64,000 bases of DNA. Source: Bifidobacterium [indicum] DSM 20214 = LMG 11587 (GTDB taxonomy: Bacteria > Actinomycetota > Actinomycetes > Actinomycetales > Bifidobacteriaceae). The stretch spans positions 1,550,001 to 1,614,000 of the forward strand of contig NZ_CP006018.1 of NCBI RefSeq assembly GCF_000706765.1, in the 5' to 3' direction. Under the pieces are notes generated by a model. It was given only the letters and a program-made list of their open reading frames with translations, was not told the DNA's origin and made no database searches. Shown one piece after another: positions 19,427 to 29,366 of the stretch. Made by a program: the position numbers and the translations under genes. How positions within the stretch are numbered: position 1 is the stretch's first letter; each line of letters starts with the position of its first letter.

Positions 19427-20947
19427 TCAGACAATCTTGGGCATGGGAGTGGTCAGCGAGGTGGTCAGGTTGACCTGGAGCAGACCGGCTCCAACATGGG
19501 GCTCAACCTTCTTCAGAGTAACCGTTCGCTGATCCTCCGGGGCCGTGTCGTCATCGGTCATGGTGGCCGGGGACTTGACTGCCACGATGGTCATATCCTC
19601 CAGGTTCACGCCAACCTGGGTACAGAGCTGTCTGGCCTGCTCCAGGGACTGGGCGAACCCGTCCTTCTCCACCACTCGGCTGCCGGGAACACCATAAGCG
19701 CTCCGAGCAATCCAGCAGATCTGATCCATCACGTCCATCCCATGATGGCTGACCGTATCCGCATCAGCGGGGGCAGGCGCTCCCAAAGCCTCGATAAGAC
19801 CATCCAGCTGGTCCTCCAGGGCCTGGCCGCCATCGCGGAAGAGATTCCCCATAATGGGACTACGGAAGCCCAGATCGGAAGCCGTCTGGCGGAGCTGGCC
19901 CGCCTGGCCGTCCTCGCCCTCCCACAGGTTGATCATCGGGAAGGTGGGGATGCCCAGGCTCTCCAGACGGTTGACGTGGAAGGGATAACGCCACTGGAGC
20001 TTGGGATCGTCACGCCAGGTGGTGGCCCGGGTGACGACAACTGCTGCGGCGGGCCACTGGGCCCCATACTCACGGGCGGCGATATCCAGCCACTTCTGGG
20101 CACCGGCATCAGCCCCGTATCCGGCCTCGACGATGACCACGTCGTGCCGGGCACAGGCCATCTGAACGCTGACCAGGCTGGGGATACCGATGGAGACGTT
20201 GGCAAAGGGGCCGCAGTGCACGTAGACGGGGGAACCCTGGAGGGTTTCGGTATAGGCGGGTTTGACGGCATCGGTCAGGATACCGGTAATCCGCCAGAGG
20301 TCGATGAAGTCACCGAACCTGACAGGCTTCCCGTCCAGGGTACCCGCCACCATGGCGGCGACCCGTTGCCCGATCTCCTCCATGCTCCGGGAGAGGACCA
20401 CTATCTGCATCAGCTCGCAGGTGGGGGTCAGAACGGTCCGTTCGGACAGGTTCCCCTTCCCGCGATCCACTGCAATCTGGCGGAGGGAACGGGAAGGAAC
20501 CTCGGATACCCTGGGCACCAGAACCGTGTCGAGCCTCCCCTCGTCAACGGCCTTCTCGGCAAAGGAGACCAGAAGATTCTGGGCGGACTCGATGGCGGCC
20601 ATCTCACCGCACAGACCCCAGTCCACCAGCTCCGGATGGGTCAGCGAGGCCTTTCCGCCACCGGATGCACCCCCCTTGGATCCTGCCGCCGTGATACCCA
20701 TGCTGGGCTGACGCAGGACGGCGGCCGCATCCACACCCCTTGCCCGCAGGGCATCGATGAGAGCGATGGTGGTGGTGGTCTTGCCCTCGCCGCGCGAGGC
20801 CTTCAGGGGGGTATCCGCGGTGACCAGGATGACCTTGCCCTCTTTGCGCGGCTGGTCGGGATGCTCCTGAAGATCCTTCAGATAGCCGAAGGCATCAATC
20901 TTGCTGAACAGCCCATACGGTCTGACGTAATCCTCGAAATCGGTCAT
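19427..20947 (-). CDS. fhs: Formate-tetrahydrofolate ligase
   Basis: This enzyme makes 10-formyl-THF from formate, THF and ATP, feeding purine synthesis and fMet-tRNA formylation. The 506-residue protein carries the family P-loop TPLKASRGEGKTTTTIALID. It also has AAVLRQPSMGITAAGSKGGA, HCGPFANVSIGIPS (the 'HGGPFANIAHG' region) and VVIVEAGYGADAGAQKWLDI. It is about 50 residues shorter than the roughly 555-residue clostridial enzymes. GGAGGAGG precedes the ATG. In bifidobacteria it plausibly recaptures formate made by pyruvate formate-lyase. It lies 98 bp downstream of the pepD gene. Confidence 0.95.
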   Translation of the reverse strand: MTDFEDYVRPYGLFSKIDAFGYLKDLQEHPDQPRKEGKVILVTADTPLKASRGEGKTTTTIALIDALRARGVDAAAVLRQPSMGITAAGSKGGASGGGKASLTHPELVDWGLCGEMAAIESAQNLLVSFAEKAVDEGRLDTVLVPRVSEVPSRSLRQIAVDRGKGNLSERTVLTPTCELMQIVVLSRSMEEIGQRVAAMVAGTLDGKPVRFGDFIDLWRITGILTDAVKPAYTETLQGSPVYVHCGPFANVSIGIPSLVSVQMACARHDVVIVEAGYGADAGAQKWLDIAAREYGAQWPAAAVVVTRATTWRDDPKLQWRYPFHVNRLESLGIPTFPMINLWEGEDGQAGQLRQTASDLGFRSPIMGNLFRDGGQALEDQLDGLIEALGAPAPADADTVSHHGMDVMDQICWIARSAYGVPGSRVVEKDGFAQSLEQARQLCTQVGVNLEDMTIVAVKSPATMTDDDTAPEDQRTVTLKKVEPHVGAGLLQVNLTTSLTTPMPKIV

Positions 20948-21045
20948 GATTTCCTCCTCCTTGCGCCGTGTCGTCGTGGCATTGGCGGCGGCGGACTTGT
21001 TCGCTTCTCTTCTCGTATCGGACAGGGGGACCGGCTCGGTCCGGA

Positions 21046-22572
21046 TCAGTTGTCGGAGAGGTGATAGCCGTTACGCATGGACATGCTGGCCGTGTACAGG
21101 ACCTCACCCAGGAGATCGTCGGTCTCCTTGCGAACCTTGTCGGACAACTCCTGGTTGGCGGCCTCGAGAATCCGGCGAACCTCGAGATTATCCGTACTCT
21201 GGTCATCCCCCTCAAGGCGGCCGACCTGTTCATCGGCAGCGGCAATCATCCGGTGACCGGCCCCGCCCACACTCTGCTGATAACGCTCGATGGCCGCCGA
21301 AGTCGAAGCGAAGGCCGAGTCGCTCAGGGCGGCAATCAGCCTGTCGGCCCAGTAGAGACTGTCGGTGGAGACCCGGTTGGTGGCGTTGCTCAGATATTCT
21401 GGGGTCCGATCGACGTTGGCATAGAGGGGAATGAGGGCATTGAAGGCGTTGGACCCGTACGACATCCACTGGATGGCCCGGCAGGACTCGGGGCGGTAGG
21501 GACGCAGCTGGATGACGGCCAGCTGGTCGTTCCGGTTGATTCCGATGGGACGGAAGAGACCTCGGGTGTGCTCGTCGCCGGTCGCACTGTAAGGATCGTA
21601 GGGGGTTCCCTGGTAGTGGGAGCCCAGCAGGTACTTCACGTCTTCGATGGTGATCTTCCGCTCGGGCTGACGGCACCAGGGGATGTTGTCGCTGGTGGGG
21701 TTATGGTCGGCATCGGGCCCGTCCCAGACCTCGTCGTACGGATTCAGGAAGCGCTGCATGTACCAGGCGCGGGGGGTGTTGTAGACATGGTCCGAATCAC
21801 TGTGTGAACCGAAGGCATCACGCGGGTTGAAGGGGGACTCGGACTCGACGGCCAGATCCAGATGGTTGTCGTCAATGAACGTGCGCAGGTCGGCCGAGCA
21901 CATGTGATTCTCCTGGTCACCCAGGGCATCGTCCAGATCGAACTCATCAATGCCGAGCTGGTTGGGCATGGTCACGTAGGAGTCGTCGGGGACCCGCTTG
22001 GCGATCCAGTGGTGGCCACCGATGGTTTCCAGCCACCAGATTTCATCCAGATCGCTGAAGGCGATGCCGTTCATTTCATAGGTGCCGAACTCTTCCAGAA
22101 GGGCACCGAGACGCTGCACGCCCTCCCGAGCGGAACGAATGTAAGGCAGGACGATGGTGACCAGGTCCTCCTCGCCGATGCCACCAGGCACCTCCGCCAG
22201 GTGACCTTCCTCACCGGGCTTGCCCAGGGCAGGTGCCAGTTCCACCAGAGGGTCGGCACCCAGAACACGTTCGTTGGTGGTAATGGTCTCGGTGGCGGAC
22301 ATGGCCACGTTGGCGGAGTTGACGCCCGCCTCGGCCCAGAGACCCTGATCCAGTACGGCATTGGGTACCGAGGTATAGCGCATGGGGTTGTCGGGCAGGT
22401 CCATCTCCACATGGCTCAGGACGCTGCGGTAGTGGCGGGGCTGTTCGTCCGGCTCCACCACGACGAACCGCTTCGGGCGGAACTCCCCGTTGGGCGAATC
22501 CTCATTGCGGGCGATGATGGTGGACCCGTCATAGCTTGCATTCTTGCCGATCAACAGCGTGGTGCAGGGCAT
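21046..22572 (-). CDS. C69-family dipeptidase (PepD type)
   Basis: An N-terminal-nucleophile dipeptidase of MEROPS family C69, expected to cleave a range of dipeptides in the cytoplasm. The 508-residue protein starts MPCTTLLIGKNASYDGSTII. The cysteine at residue 3 is the nucleophile exposed after N-terminal processing, so the ATG at 22572 is chosen over the 19-codon upstream extension. GGGAGG lies 11 nt before it. Other family features are ARNEDSP, DEIWWLETIGGHHWIAKRVP, and the C-terminal WYGSNAF-like segment (IQWMSYGSNAFNALIPLYAN). Confidence 0.93.
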   Translation of the reverse strand: MPCTTLLIGKNASYDGSTIIARNEDSPNGEFRPKRFVVVEPDEQPRHYRSVLSHVEMDLPDNPMRYTSVPNAVLDQGLWAEAGVNSANVAMSATETITTNERVLGADPLVELAPALGKPGEEGHLAEVPGGIGEEDLVTIVLPYIRSAREGVQRLGALLEEFGTYEMNGIAFSDLDEIWWLETIGGHHWIAKRVPDDSYVTMPNQLGIDEFDLDDALGDQENHMCSADLRTFIDDNHLDLAVESESPFNPRDAFGSHSDSDHVYNTPRAWYMQRFLNPYDEVWDGPDADHNPTSDNIPWCRQPERKITIEDVKYLLGSHYQGTPYDPYSATGDEHTRGLFRPIGINRNDQLAVIQLRPYRPESCRAIQWMSYGSNAFNALIPLYANVDRTPEYLSNATNRVSTDSLYWADRLIAALSDSAFASTSAAIERYQQSVGGAGHRMIAAADEQVGRLEGDDQSTDNLEVRRILEAANQELSDKVRKETDDLLGEVLYTASMSMRNGYHLSDN

Positions 22573-22704
22573 GAAACCGTGCCTCCCTTTCTTCGGATGT
22601 ATCAGAATCCCGACGAGGGACCGATCCACTGCCGATGAACGACCAGCGGGACGACCGCGCCCGGTTCGGGGCCGACTTACGATGTTTTTACTCTAATGCC
22701 TGCC

Positions 22705-22720
22705 GCTCCCAATCGGGAGC
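22705..22720. other. Short hairpin upstream of pepD gene
   Basis: GCTCCC-AATC-GGGAGC forms a 6-bp stem between the pepD start and the holB stop. It could be part of a promoter region or of the holB 3' end. Confidence 0.3.
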
Positions 22721-22732
22721 CTGATTCCAGGA

Positions 22733-22768
22733 GGAGGGCACGGATTCGGACGTGACCGACAGCCCTCC
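22733..22768 (-). terminator. Hairpin after holB
   Basis: GGAGGGC and GCCCTCC form a 7-bp stem, about 10 nt past the holB stop on the minus strand. No strong U-run follows. Confidence 0.45.
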
Positions 22769-22777
22769 CAAAGAAGG

Positions 22778-23938
22778 CTATGCCAGGAGCCCGCAGAACA
22801 GGGCCTCGAAGTCCAGCAGGGTGGAGCCGTTGGCAGCCAGTCGCCTACGGGTTCTGGCTATGATTTCCAGTCGCTCTATGGCATCCTCACGCGAGAGCCG
22901 CACCGAGAGTTCGGCGATGGCCGCACGGTTCTCAAGATTGACCAGTCCGGCCGTCTCCTCGGCCTGGTTCTGGAGAACGCCCACGTCCCGGTAGACGCTT
23001 GCCAGGGTGGTCAGATTCCGATCCAGTACGTCCCTGGTCAACCTGGTCACGCGCCGACGAACCTGGTCCTTGCTGCTCAGCGCGTGGTAGGCACCGAGGA
23101 GCTGCCTGGGAATGCGCTCGTCCGGGGCAAGTCCGTTGATGGCCCTGAACTCCTGCTCGTCACGCTTGACCTGCTCGTTGACCGTATCGGTGGCCTGGTC
23201 CTTGGCCGCATCGACAACCCTCCCGGCCAGGACCACGGCATCCGAGGCACGGTGGAGGTTGAGCAGACCCACCACCAGGTCGTCACGGTCCACCAGCACC
23301 TGCTCGCGGGTGGCGTAGAGCTTGGCGATGCCGATATGCCCTTGGGCCAGGCGGGCCGCCTTGGCCGCCAGGGGTGGTTCCACACCCACCTGATCGGTCA
23401 GGAAACCGGCAACGGCCGTATTCGAAGGGATGGCCAGGTTGACGACCCTGGTCCTCGAACGGATGGTCGGCAGAACGTCCTGGGCGTTGGGGGCGCAGAG
23501 AAGCCAGATGGTGTGGGGGGCGGGCTCCTCTATCTCCTTGAGGAGGACATTGGTGGTCCGCTCCAGCATCCTATCCACGTCCTCGATGATGATGACCCGC
23601 CAGGGCGAGGTGGACGGCATCTGCTCCGAGGTCATGATGAGTTCACGAACCTCGTTAATGCCGATGGTGACCTTGTTGGTCGACAGGACCGTTACATCGG
23701 GATAGGTCCCGGCCAAGACCTGCTGGGTGATACGGCTGGGCTGATCGTCAAGCCCATGATCAGGACTGACCAGGGCCGCCGCAAAGGCACGCGCCAGGTT
23801 CGACCTCCCGGATCCAGGAGGTCCGCAAATCAGCCAGGACTGGGCCACCGAGTCACGGTCGTGTCCCTGCGAGGCGACAATCTGCTTGAGCAGGGCCACC
23901 GTGGGCTCCTGCCCGACGATGGCATCCCAGACGCTCAT
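22778..23938 (-). CDS. holB: DNA polymerase III delta' subunit
   Basis: A clamp-loader component. The 386-residue protein begins [20 protein letters not shown] and carries a P-loop variant [14 protein letters not shown], in which the Walker lysine is Arg. This fits delta', which does not need to hydrolyse ATP. The SRC-like sensor region reads [21 protein letters not shown], with the arginine finger conserved. The typical Cys4 zinc knuckle is absent, as in other actinobacterial delta' proteins. The ATG overlaps the tmk stop by 4 nt, so tmk and holB are translationally coupled. Confidence 0.93.
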   Translation of the reverse strand: MSVWDAIVGQEPTVALLKQIVASQGHDRDSVAQSWLICGPPGSGRSNLARAFAAALVSPDHGLDDQPSRITQQVLAGTYPDVTVLSTNKVTIGINEVRELIMTSEQMPSTSPWRVIIIEDVDRMLERTTNVLLKEIEEPAPHTIWLLCAPNAQDVLPTIRSRTRVVNLAIPSNTAVAGFLTDQVGVEPPLAAKAARLAQGHIGIAKLYATREQVLVDRDDLVVGLLNLHRASDAVVLAGRVVDAAKDQATDTVNEQVKRDEQEFRAINGLAPDERIPRQLLGAYHALSSKDQVRRRVTRLTRDVLDRNLTTLASVYRDVGVLQNQAEETAGLVNLENRAAIAELSVRLSREDAIERLEIIARTRRRLAANGSTLLDFEALFCGLLA

Positions 23939-24831
23939 CGTGCCTTCCTGAGGAGGTGGCCCCTGAAGATTCCCCGTGCCGTCACAGCCGCGGAAGGGGG
24001 CTGATTCCTCCCAGCATCGCCAGCCTCGGAATCGGATGCATCCTCATCCTCGATATCGTCATTCTGGTCCGGTTCGTCGGCATCCGACTCATCATCCACA
24101 CCGTCTTCGTCGTAGGACGAATCATCGGGCCCCTCGGCCGGGGCGGGAAGATTGGGGGTCCTGCCTTCAATCAGACCATCCAAATCATGCTGAATCTGCA
24201 ACCAGACCTCTTCCACGGACCGGGAGGCATCGATGACCACGAACCGGTCGGGCTCCTCCTCGGCCAGGCGAAGGAAGGCCTCCCTCACGTTCCGCTGGAA
24301 GTCGTCACCCTCTGATTCCAACCGGTCGGGCTCATGGTCCAACCGCTGCTTGGACTGGCTGGGATCGGCATCCAGAAGATAGGTCCTGGTGGGGAGGAGG
24401 CCGTCCGAGGCCCAAAGACTCAACTGCCGGATCACATCGGCCGAGAGTTCACGACCCCCCGCCTGATAGGCCACCGAGGAATCCAGGTACCGGTCGCACA
24501 GAACAATGTCACCCCGGTCCAGGGCGGGCCTGATCACCTGGGCCACGTGCTCCGCACGGTCTGCCGCATAGAGAAGGGCCTCGGTGCGGGGTGCCAGATC
24601 GTCGGTCGAATCAACCACATCCGTCCCCCCGGTCACCGCCAGGGAGGGGAAGGAGGCCATACCATGCAGGACCAGCTCCCTGATGGCCAGACCGGCAGGC
24701 GTGCCACCCGGCTCCCGGGTTACCAGGGACCTCAGCCCACGCTCCTGCAGGTAGGCGTGGACCCGCTGGGTCTGGGTCGATTTTCCGGCCCCATCAACGC
24801 CTTCGAAGGATATGAATAATCCGTCGCTCAT
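23935..24831 (-). CDS. tmk: Thymidylate kinase with acidic C-terminal extension
   Basis: Phosphorylates dTMP to dTDP. The catalytic part has the P-loop [16 protein letters not shown], the DR(Y/H) motif [16 protein letters not shown], and [15 protein letters not shown]. At 298 residues it is about 85 longer than usual. Two additions account for this: a small insert ([19 protein letters not shown]) before the [11 protein letters not shown] motif, and a tail from about residue 220. The tail is almost entirely D, E, S and G, then ends with a basic patch ([12 protein letters not shown]). The start overlaps the topA stop by 4 nt. The order is topA-tmk-holB. Confidence 0.93.
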   Translation of the reverse strand: MSDGLFISFEGVDGAGKSTQTQRVHAYLQERGLRSLVTREPGGTPAGLAIRELVLHGMASFPSLAVTGGTDVVDSTDDLAPRTEALLYAADRAEHVAQVIRPALDRGDIVLCDRYLDSSVAYQAGGRELSADVIRQLSLWASDGLLPTRTYLLDADPSQSKQRLDHEPDRLESEGDDFQRNVREAFLRLAEEEPDRFVVIDASRSVEEVWLQIQHDLDGLIEGRTPNLPAPAEGPDDSSYDEDGVDDESDADEPDQNDDIEDEDASDSEAGDAGRNQPPSAAVTARGIFRGHLLRKAR

Positions 24832-27758
24832 GCCTTCTTCTCCGTAGTCGCGCTCTTCTTGCGCGTGCTGGCGGTCTTCTTGGCCGCAGTCGTCTTCGTG
24901 CGAGAGGTTTTAGCGGTTCTCGTCGTTGTCTTCCTGGTGGTCTTGGACTTGGTTCCGGATGATTTGGTCCGACGCTTCCTGGGACCGGCTGCTCGCTTCT
25001 CGGCCAGGAGACGGAAGGCCTCCTCGGGCTCTATGGACTGGGCCGTGTACTGCTTGGGAAGGGTCCGATTGGTCTGTCCATCGGTGATGTAGACCCCGTA
25101 GAACCCGTCCTTTATGGTGACGGGCTTCCCGCTTTCCGGGTCCTGGCCCAGCTCACGGAGGGGCGGCTTGGCGCTTCCACGGGTACGGCGGCCATACTTG
25201 GGCTGGTCGAAGAGGGCCTTGGCTGCGGCCTGGTCGACGGTGAATATCTCGCCTTCGTTGCTCAGGGACCTGGTCTCGGTGCCGCCATCCGGCTTGGTTG
25301 CCGTCAGGTAGGGGCCATACCGGCCGTTGTTGGCAGTGACCGTAGCCTGGTCAATCTGCCCGGTCTTGGTATCGACCAACTCAACGGTGCCCACCGTCCT
25401 GGGCAGACTGAGCAGTTTCAAGGCATCTTCCAGGGTCACCGTATCGGGGTCCATGGTCTTGAACAGTGAGGCCATCTTTGGCTTGGGGGCCTCGGACTTG
25501 GCTGCGTGTCCACCCTTGCCCGACTTGGCGGATGCAACCGTCTTCTTCTCCTCGGCCTCCTGGCTCTCCGGATCGACAAGGGCCACATAGGGGCCAAACC
25601 GACCCTTGCGAACCTCGACCTGACCACCGGTCTCCGAATCGATACCCAGCTGCCTGGGGCCGCCCGCATTGGAAGCAATGAGCTCATGACCAACGGCAGG
25701 CGTCAGCTCGTCGGGGGCCATTGTCGGAGGAAGGGAGGCACGCTTGGGGTTCCCTTCGGCATCCAAATCGGCCGTATCCTCCAGGTAGGGGCCGTAGCGG
25801 CCCACACGGACCTGCAGTCCATCGCCGATTTCGATGGTGTTGATCTTCCGGGCATCGATGTCACCCAGCTGGGCAACCTGCTCCTGGAGTCCCTGGTGGG
25901 CCTGGTCGGTGCTCTCCGCCGCACCCTCTCCGGATCCGAAGTAGAAGCGGGTCAGCCAGTCCTTCCCCTTCTCCTTGCCGTGGGCAATCATGTCCAGGCC
26001 GTTTTCCATCTGGGCCGTGAACTGGTAGTCCACATACCGGGGGAAGTTGGTCTCCAGAAGTCTGACCACCGAGAAGGCAAGCCAGGAGGGAATCAGTGCG
26101 CGACCACGCTCGTAGACATAGCCACGATCGATAATGGTCGAGATGATGCTGGCGTAGGTGGAAGGCCGACCAATCTCCTTGGCCTCAAGGGTCTTGACCA
26201 GGGAGGCTTCGGTATAGCGGGCCGGGGGCTGGGTCTCATGACCATCGGGGTTCACCGATGAGGCCTTGAGCCGGTCGCCCTTCTTCATCGGCGGCAGGGA
26301 CCCGTTGTCGGCCGCGGAATCGGTCGATTCGGCCCTGTCGCGCTTACCGGCGGCGCCCTTGGGTTTCTCGGTCCCGTACCCCATGGCCTTCATAAAACCA
26401 GGGAACTCGATGACGGTACCGGAGGCTTGGAAAATGGCCTCCCCATCCTCACCGGCCTGGGCCGATAGGCGTACGGAAGCGGTCGATCCCGTGGCATCGG
26501 CCATCTGCGAAGCCAGGGTCCTGCGCCAAATCAGGGTGTAGAGCTTGAGCTGGTCAGGGGGCAGGACGGAAGCCAGATCTTCGGGCCGTCGGAAGGATGA
26601 GCCTGCGGGACGGATGCACTCGTGGGCCTCCTGGGCGCCAGCCGTCTTGGTCACATACTGCTTGGACTTGGCCGAGAGGTATTCGGACCCGTAGACCCTG
26701 GTGACGCTCTTTCGCGCGGCCGCGATGGCCTCCTGGGAGAGCGTGACCGAATCGGTACGCATGTAGGTGATGTAACCGTTCTCGTAGAGTCCTTGGGCCG
26801 CCCTCATGGCAGCCCGGGAACTCATCCCCAGTCTGTTACCGGCAGCCTGCTGCATGGTCGAGGTGGTGAAGGGGGGCTGGGGCCGGCGCCGGTAGGGCCT
26901 CGTCTCCATCCCGACAACGGTGAAGGGCTGGTCTGCGAGCGCTTCGGCGATTCGGTCGGCCTGGGCCTGATCCATCTGGAGGACCTGGTCCTTGGCTGCC
27001 GTCTCGGTCAGTTGCCCCTTGCTGGTGAAGTCCTTGGAAGATGCCAGGCGCCGGTCACCCAGTTGGACCATCTGAGCCTTGAAGGTCGAAGGCTGGTCAT
27101 CCTCGGCATCAGCGGCCGATCCGGCTGCCAGCTCGGCCACCAAATCCCAGTAGGGCGCACGGACGAAGGCCATTCGCTCCCGCTCACGCTCGACAATCAG
27201 CCGGGTGGCCACGGACTGGACACGTCCCGCACTCAGGCCGGGCCCCACCTTCCGCCAGAGCACGGGAGAGAGTTCGTACCCGTAGAGGCGGTCCAGCACC
27301 CGCCGGGTCTCCTGGGCATCGACCATGTCGGCGTCCACATCGCGGGTGTGATCCAGGGAGTCCTTGATGGCCTCCGGGGTTATCTCGTGGAAGACCATGC
27401 GTTTGACGGGGACCTTGGGTTTGAGGGTCTGCACCAGGTGCCAGGCGATGGCCTCCCCCTCGCGATCCTCATCAGTTGCCAGATACAGCTCATCGGCACC
27501 CTTCAGGGCCTTCTTCAGCTCGGAAACGGTTTTCTTCTTCTTATCGTCCACGATGTAGTAGGGCTTGAACCCGTCAGTCACATCGACCCCGAACCTGCCG
27601 TATTCCTTCTTCTGGGAGGCAGGCACCTGAGAGGGCTGGGCCAGGTCACGAATATGACCGACCGAGGCCATGACGGTGTATCCCTTGCCCAGATATCCAC
27701 CGATCTTCCTTGCCTTGGTTGGCGACTCAACAATGACAAGCTTATTGCCGGATGCCAT
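24828..27758 (-). CDS. topA: DNA topoisomerase I
   Basis: Type IA topoisomerase that relaxes negative supercoils. The 976-residue enzyme starts with the Toprim domain ([20 protein letters not shown]; acidic triad in [17 protein letters not shown]). The catalytic tyrosine lies in [15 protein letters not shown]. The C-terminal part has four TopoI repeat units of the type GRYGPYL/GRFGPYV/GFYGVYI instead of zinc fingers. It ends in a tail of about 60 residues rich in K, T, R and A, as in other actinobacterial TopA proteins, which helps processivity on DNA. It is the first gene of topA-tmk-holB, with a ribosome binding site AGGAGA before the ATG. Confidence 0.97.
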   Translation of the reverse strand: MASGNKLVIVESPTKARKIGGYLGKGYTVMASVGHIRDLAQPSQVPASQKKEYGRFGVDVTDGFKPYYIVDDKKKKTVSELKKALKGADELYLATDEDREGEAIAWHLVQTLKPKVPVKRMVFHEITPEAIKDSLDHTRDVDADMVDAQETRRVLDRLYGYELSPVLWRKVGPGLSAGRVQSVATRLIVERERERMAFVRAPYWDLVAELAAGSAADAEDDQPSTFKAQMVQLGDRRLASSKDFTSKGQLTETAAKDQVLQMDQAQADRIAEALADQPFTVVGMETRPYRRRPQPPFTTSTMQQAAGNRLGMSSRAAMRAAQGLYENGYITYMRTDSVTLSQEAIAAARKSVTRVYGSEYLSAKSKQYVTKTAGAQEAHECIRPAGSSFRRPEDLASVLPPDQLKLYTLIWRRTLASQMADATGSTASVRLSAQAGEDGEAIFQASGTVIEFPGFMKAMGYGTEKPKGAAGKRDRAESTDSAADNGSLPPMKKGDRLKASSVNPDGHETQPPARYTEASLVKTLEAKEIGRPSTYASIISTIIDRGYVYERGRALIPSWLAFSVVRLLETNFPRYVDYQFTAQMENGLDMIAHGKEKGKDWLTRFYFGSGEGAAESTDQAHQGLQEQVAQLGDIDARKINTIEIGDGLQVRVGRYGPYLEDTADLDAEGNPKRASLPPTMAPDELTPAVGHELIASNAGGPRQLGIDSETGGQVEVRKGRFGPYVALVDPESQEAEEKKTVASAKSGKGGHAAKSEAPKPKMASLFKTMDPDTVTLEDALKLLSLPRTVGTVELVDTKTGQIDQATVTANNGRYGPYLTATKPDGGTETRSLSNEGEIFTVDQAAAKALFDQPKYGRRTRGSAKPPLRELGQDPESGKPVTIKDGFYGVYITDGQTNRTLPKQYTAQSIEPEEAFRLLAEKRAAGPRKRRTKSSGTKSKTTRKTTTRTAKTSRTKTTAAKKTASTRKKSATTEKKA

Positions 27759-27880
27759 GGCCTCTCCTTATATAGTGTTCTTCGCACGCCATCTTACTCA
27801 CCAGAGGTCGTCATGTCGCAAATCAACGCCACTGTGCGTGGATGGACGTGACGGATGCTCTCGCGGATACGCCGACGGCC

Positions 27881-28903
27881 TTAGATTTCGCGCGGAGGGG
27901 CAGGTGGTTCACCGACCAGGCCCAAACGGGTGAGCGGCGAGGCGGTCACCTGACGCATGGCCAGGGACAGACCGAGCAGGAGCGAAAGGAGGGAGGCGAT
28001 GAGGATGACGGCGGAACAGTGGGCCCCGTAGAAGGTCCACCTGGCGCTCATCTCCAAGCCGGAGGAAATCTGCCAGATGACGAAAACCGCATAGAGGGTT
28101 CCCAGGGTTCCGAGGGTCATCATCAGGGTGGAGACGATCTGGACCGATGCCGACGACATGCGGGTTCCCGGCAGATCCATACCGGATGACCGGGTGAAGA
28201 CCAGCGTAATCAGCCCCAGCCCCCCTGCGATGAGGATGGACATGACCACATCGGCCGGTCGATGCCATCCGCCCAGAATCAGGGAACAGCCGACGGAGAG
28301 GGTGAAAGCGAAACCGATCAAAGCCACCAGGGCCCGCCAGACCCTCGGCACCACGAATAGGAGGACCAGAACCGCGGTCACGGCCATGATGGTGTGCCCC
28401 GAGGGGGCGGAGTTCTCCTTGGTGGACAGGACATTGATCAGGAGGGGGCGGGGCAGGTACTTCTTGAGAATCCTCCCTGACAGATAGGCGAGCAGGGGGT
28501 AGACCACCACCTGGCCCAGGAGCCACCAACGCCTGCGGACCAGAACCACCACCAGGGCAATCAGACCAATCAGAACGCACATTCCAGCGGCCACATAGGG
28601 CATGGTGAAGATGCCCAGGTAGGCCTTGATGAGGGGGACCTGATCGACGAAACCGTTGAAGTTCGAAATGACCATGTCGTCATAGGACTGCCCGCCCATC
28701 GTGTAGACGGCCAGCCACCAGACACCGGCGGAGGCGGCCAGCATCAACAGCCCGAGGACCAGGCAGAGCATGCGGCTCGACATGCGCGGGCGGACCGTCA
28801 GCGGGTCCATCTCCTTCAAGGCCCCACTGTCCTCAACGTGCTGGTCCTTCGGGTCCTGATACCAGACCTGCTCGGCCTGACCCTGATTTCGCATATCGGT
28901 CAT
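27881..28903 (-). CDS. PAP2-family membrane phosphatase
   Basis: A 340-residue membrane protein with the three motifs of the phosphatidic acid phosphatase type 2 family. These are KKYLPRP (KxxxxxxRP variant), PSGHTIMA, and GGWHRPADVV with the upstream Ser/Gly. Six membrane segments are visible, starting after about 60 polar residues (LCLVLGLLMLAASAGVWWLA). It probably removes phosphate from a lipid pyrophosphate or phosphatidate at the outer face of the membrane. Recycling of undecaprenyl-PP is possible, but no direct evidence exists. It stands alone downstream of the SRP RNA. Confidence 0.88.
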   Translation of the reverse strand: MTDMRNQGQAEQVWYQDPKDQHVEDSGALKEMDPLTVRPRMSSRMLCLVLGLLMLAASAGVWWLAVYTMGGQSYDDMVISNFNGFVDQVPLIKAYLGIFTMPYVAAGMCVLIGLIALVVVLVRRRWWLLGQVVVYPLLAYLSGRILKKYLPRPLLINVLSTKENSAPSGHTIMAVTAVLVLLFVVPRVWRALVALIGFAFTLSVGCSLILGGWHRPADVVMSILIAGGLGLITLVFTRSSGMDLPGTRMSSASVQIVSTLMMTLGTLGTLYAVFVIWQISSGLEMSARWTFYGAHCSAVILIASLLSLLLGLSLAMRQVTASPLTRLGLVGEPPAPPREI

Positions 28904-29083
28904 ATCACCCGACTTTATCCAAACCCCGGGCCCTGGACACGGCTCCGACGCATAAGAAGCGCATGTCGTTCACACCCAAACGGCAATCCGCAAACACCGG
29001 ATGGCACCCGTCCAAGGCGGATTCGAATCACACGGAACCACCCTGAATATCCAACAAACACCCCACCACCGGGTATAAGAAAA
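28904..29083. other. Intergenic region between PAP2 gene and SRP RNA
   Basis: No gene is seen. The minus strand carries the SRP RNA terminator tail (TTTTCTT at its upper end) and the PAP2 leader. No obvious promoter is recognised. Confidence 0.4.
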
Positions 29084-29165
29084 CTCCCACGTACCCGACA
29101 GAGGCCACTTACCCTTGCTGCATTCCTGCCCTGGGGGGATTGGGTGACATAACGCCACGTGAGAG
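29084..29165 (-). ncRNA. ffs: Signal recognition particle RNA (4.5S type)
   Basis: An RNA of about 82 nt on the minus strand. The ends pair perfectly over 9 bp (CTCTCACGT with ACGTGGGAG). The apical part contains CAGGGCAGGAATGCAGCAAGG, the conserved Ffh-binding domain IV with its symmetric and asymmetric internal loops. TTTTCTT follows the closing stem as a terminator. An extended -10 (TGC-TATCAT, 29175-29180) lies 10 nt upstream. The RNA pairs with Ffh for co-translational membrane targeting. Confidence 0.92.
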
Positions 29166-29366
29166 CAAGTCACCATGATAGCAGACCACAACGATTGACG
29201 CGCCTCATTGAAATAGGGCCAGGCCGCGCCCGGCCTACCGGGTGGAGGTAAAAATTCAGTCTGTTTCATCAGGGCCGGCTCCCGGCACCAGGAAGGCTCC
29301 GATATCATGAACCCAGCCAGGAAGTTAGGAATCCGGCAGGACCGGAAGAACAGAAGAAGTCACAGT

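Noticed and set aside
19134-29058. The 14-mer GAATATCCAACAAA occurs both after tRNA-Lys (19134-19147) and after the SRP RNA (29045-29058), suggesting an attachment site
   Set aside because: In 64 kb several identical 14-mers are expected by chance, the match does not extend, and no integrase gene is seen.
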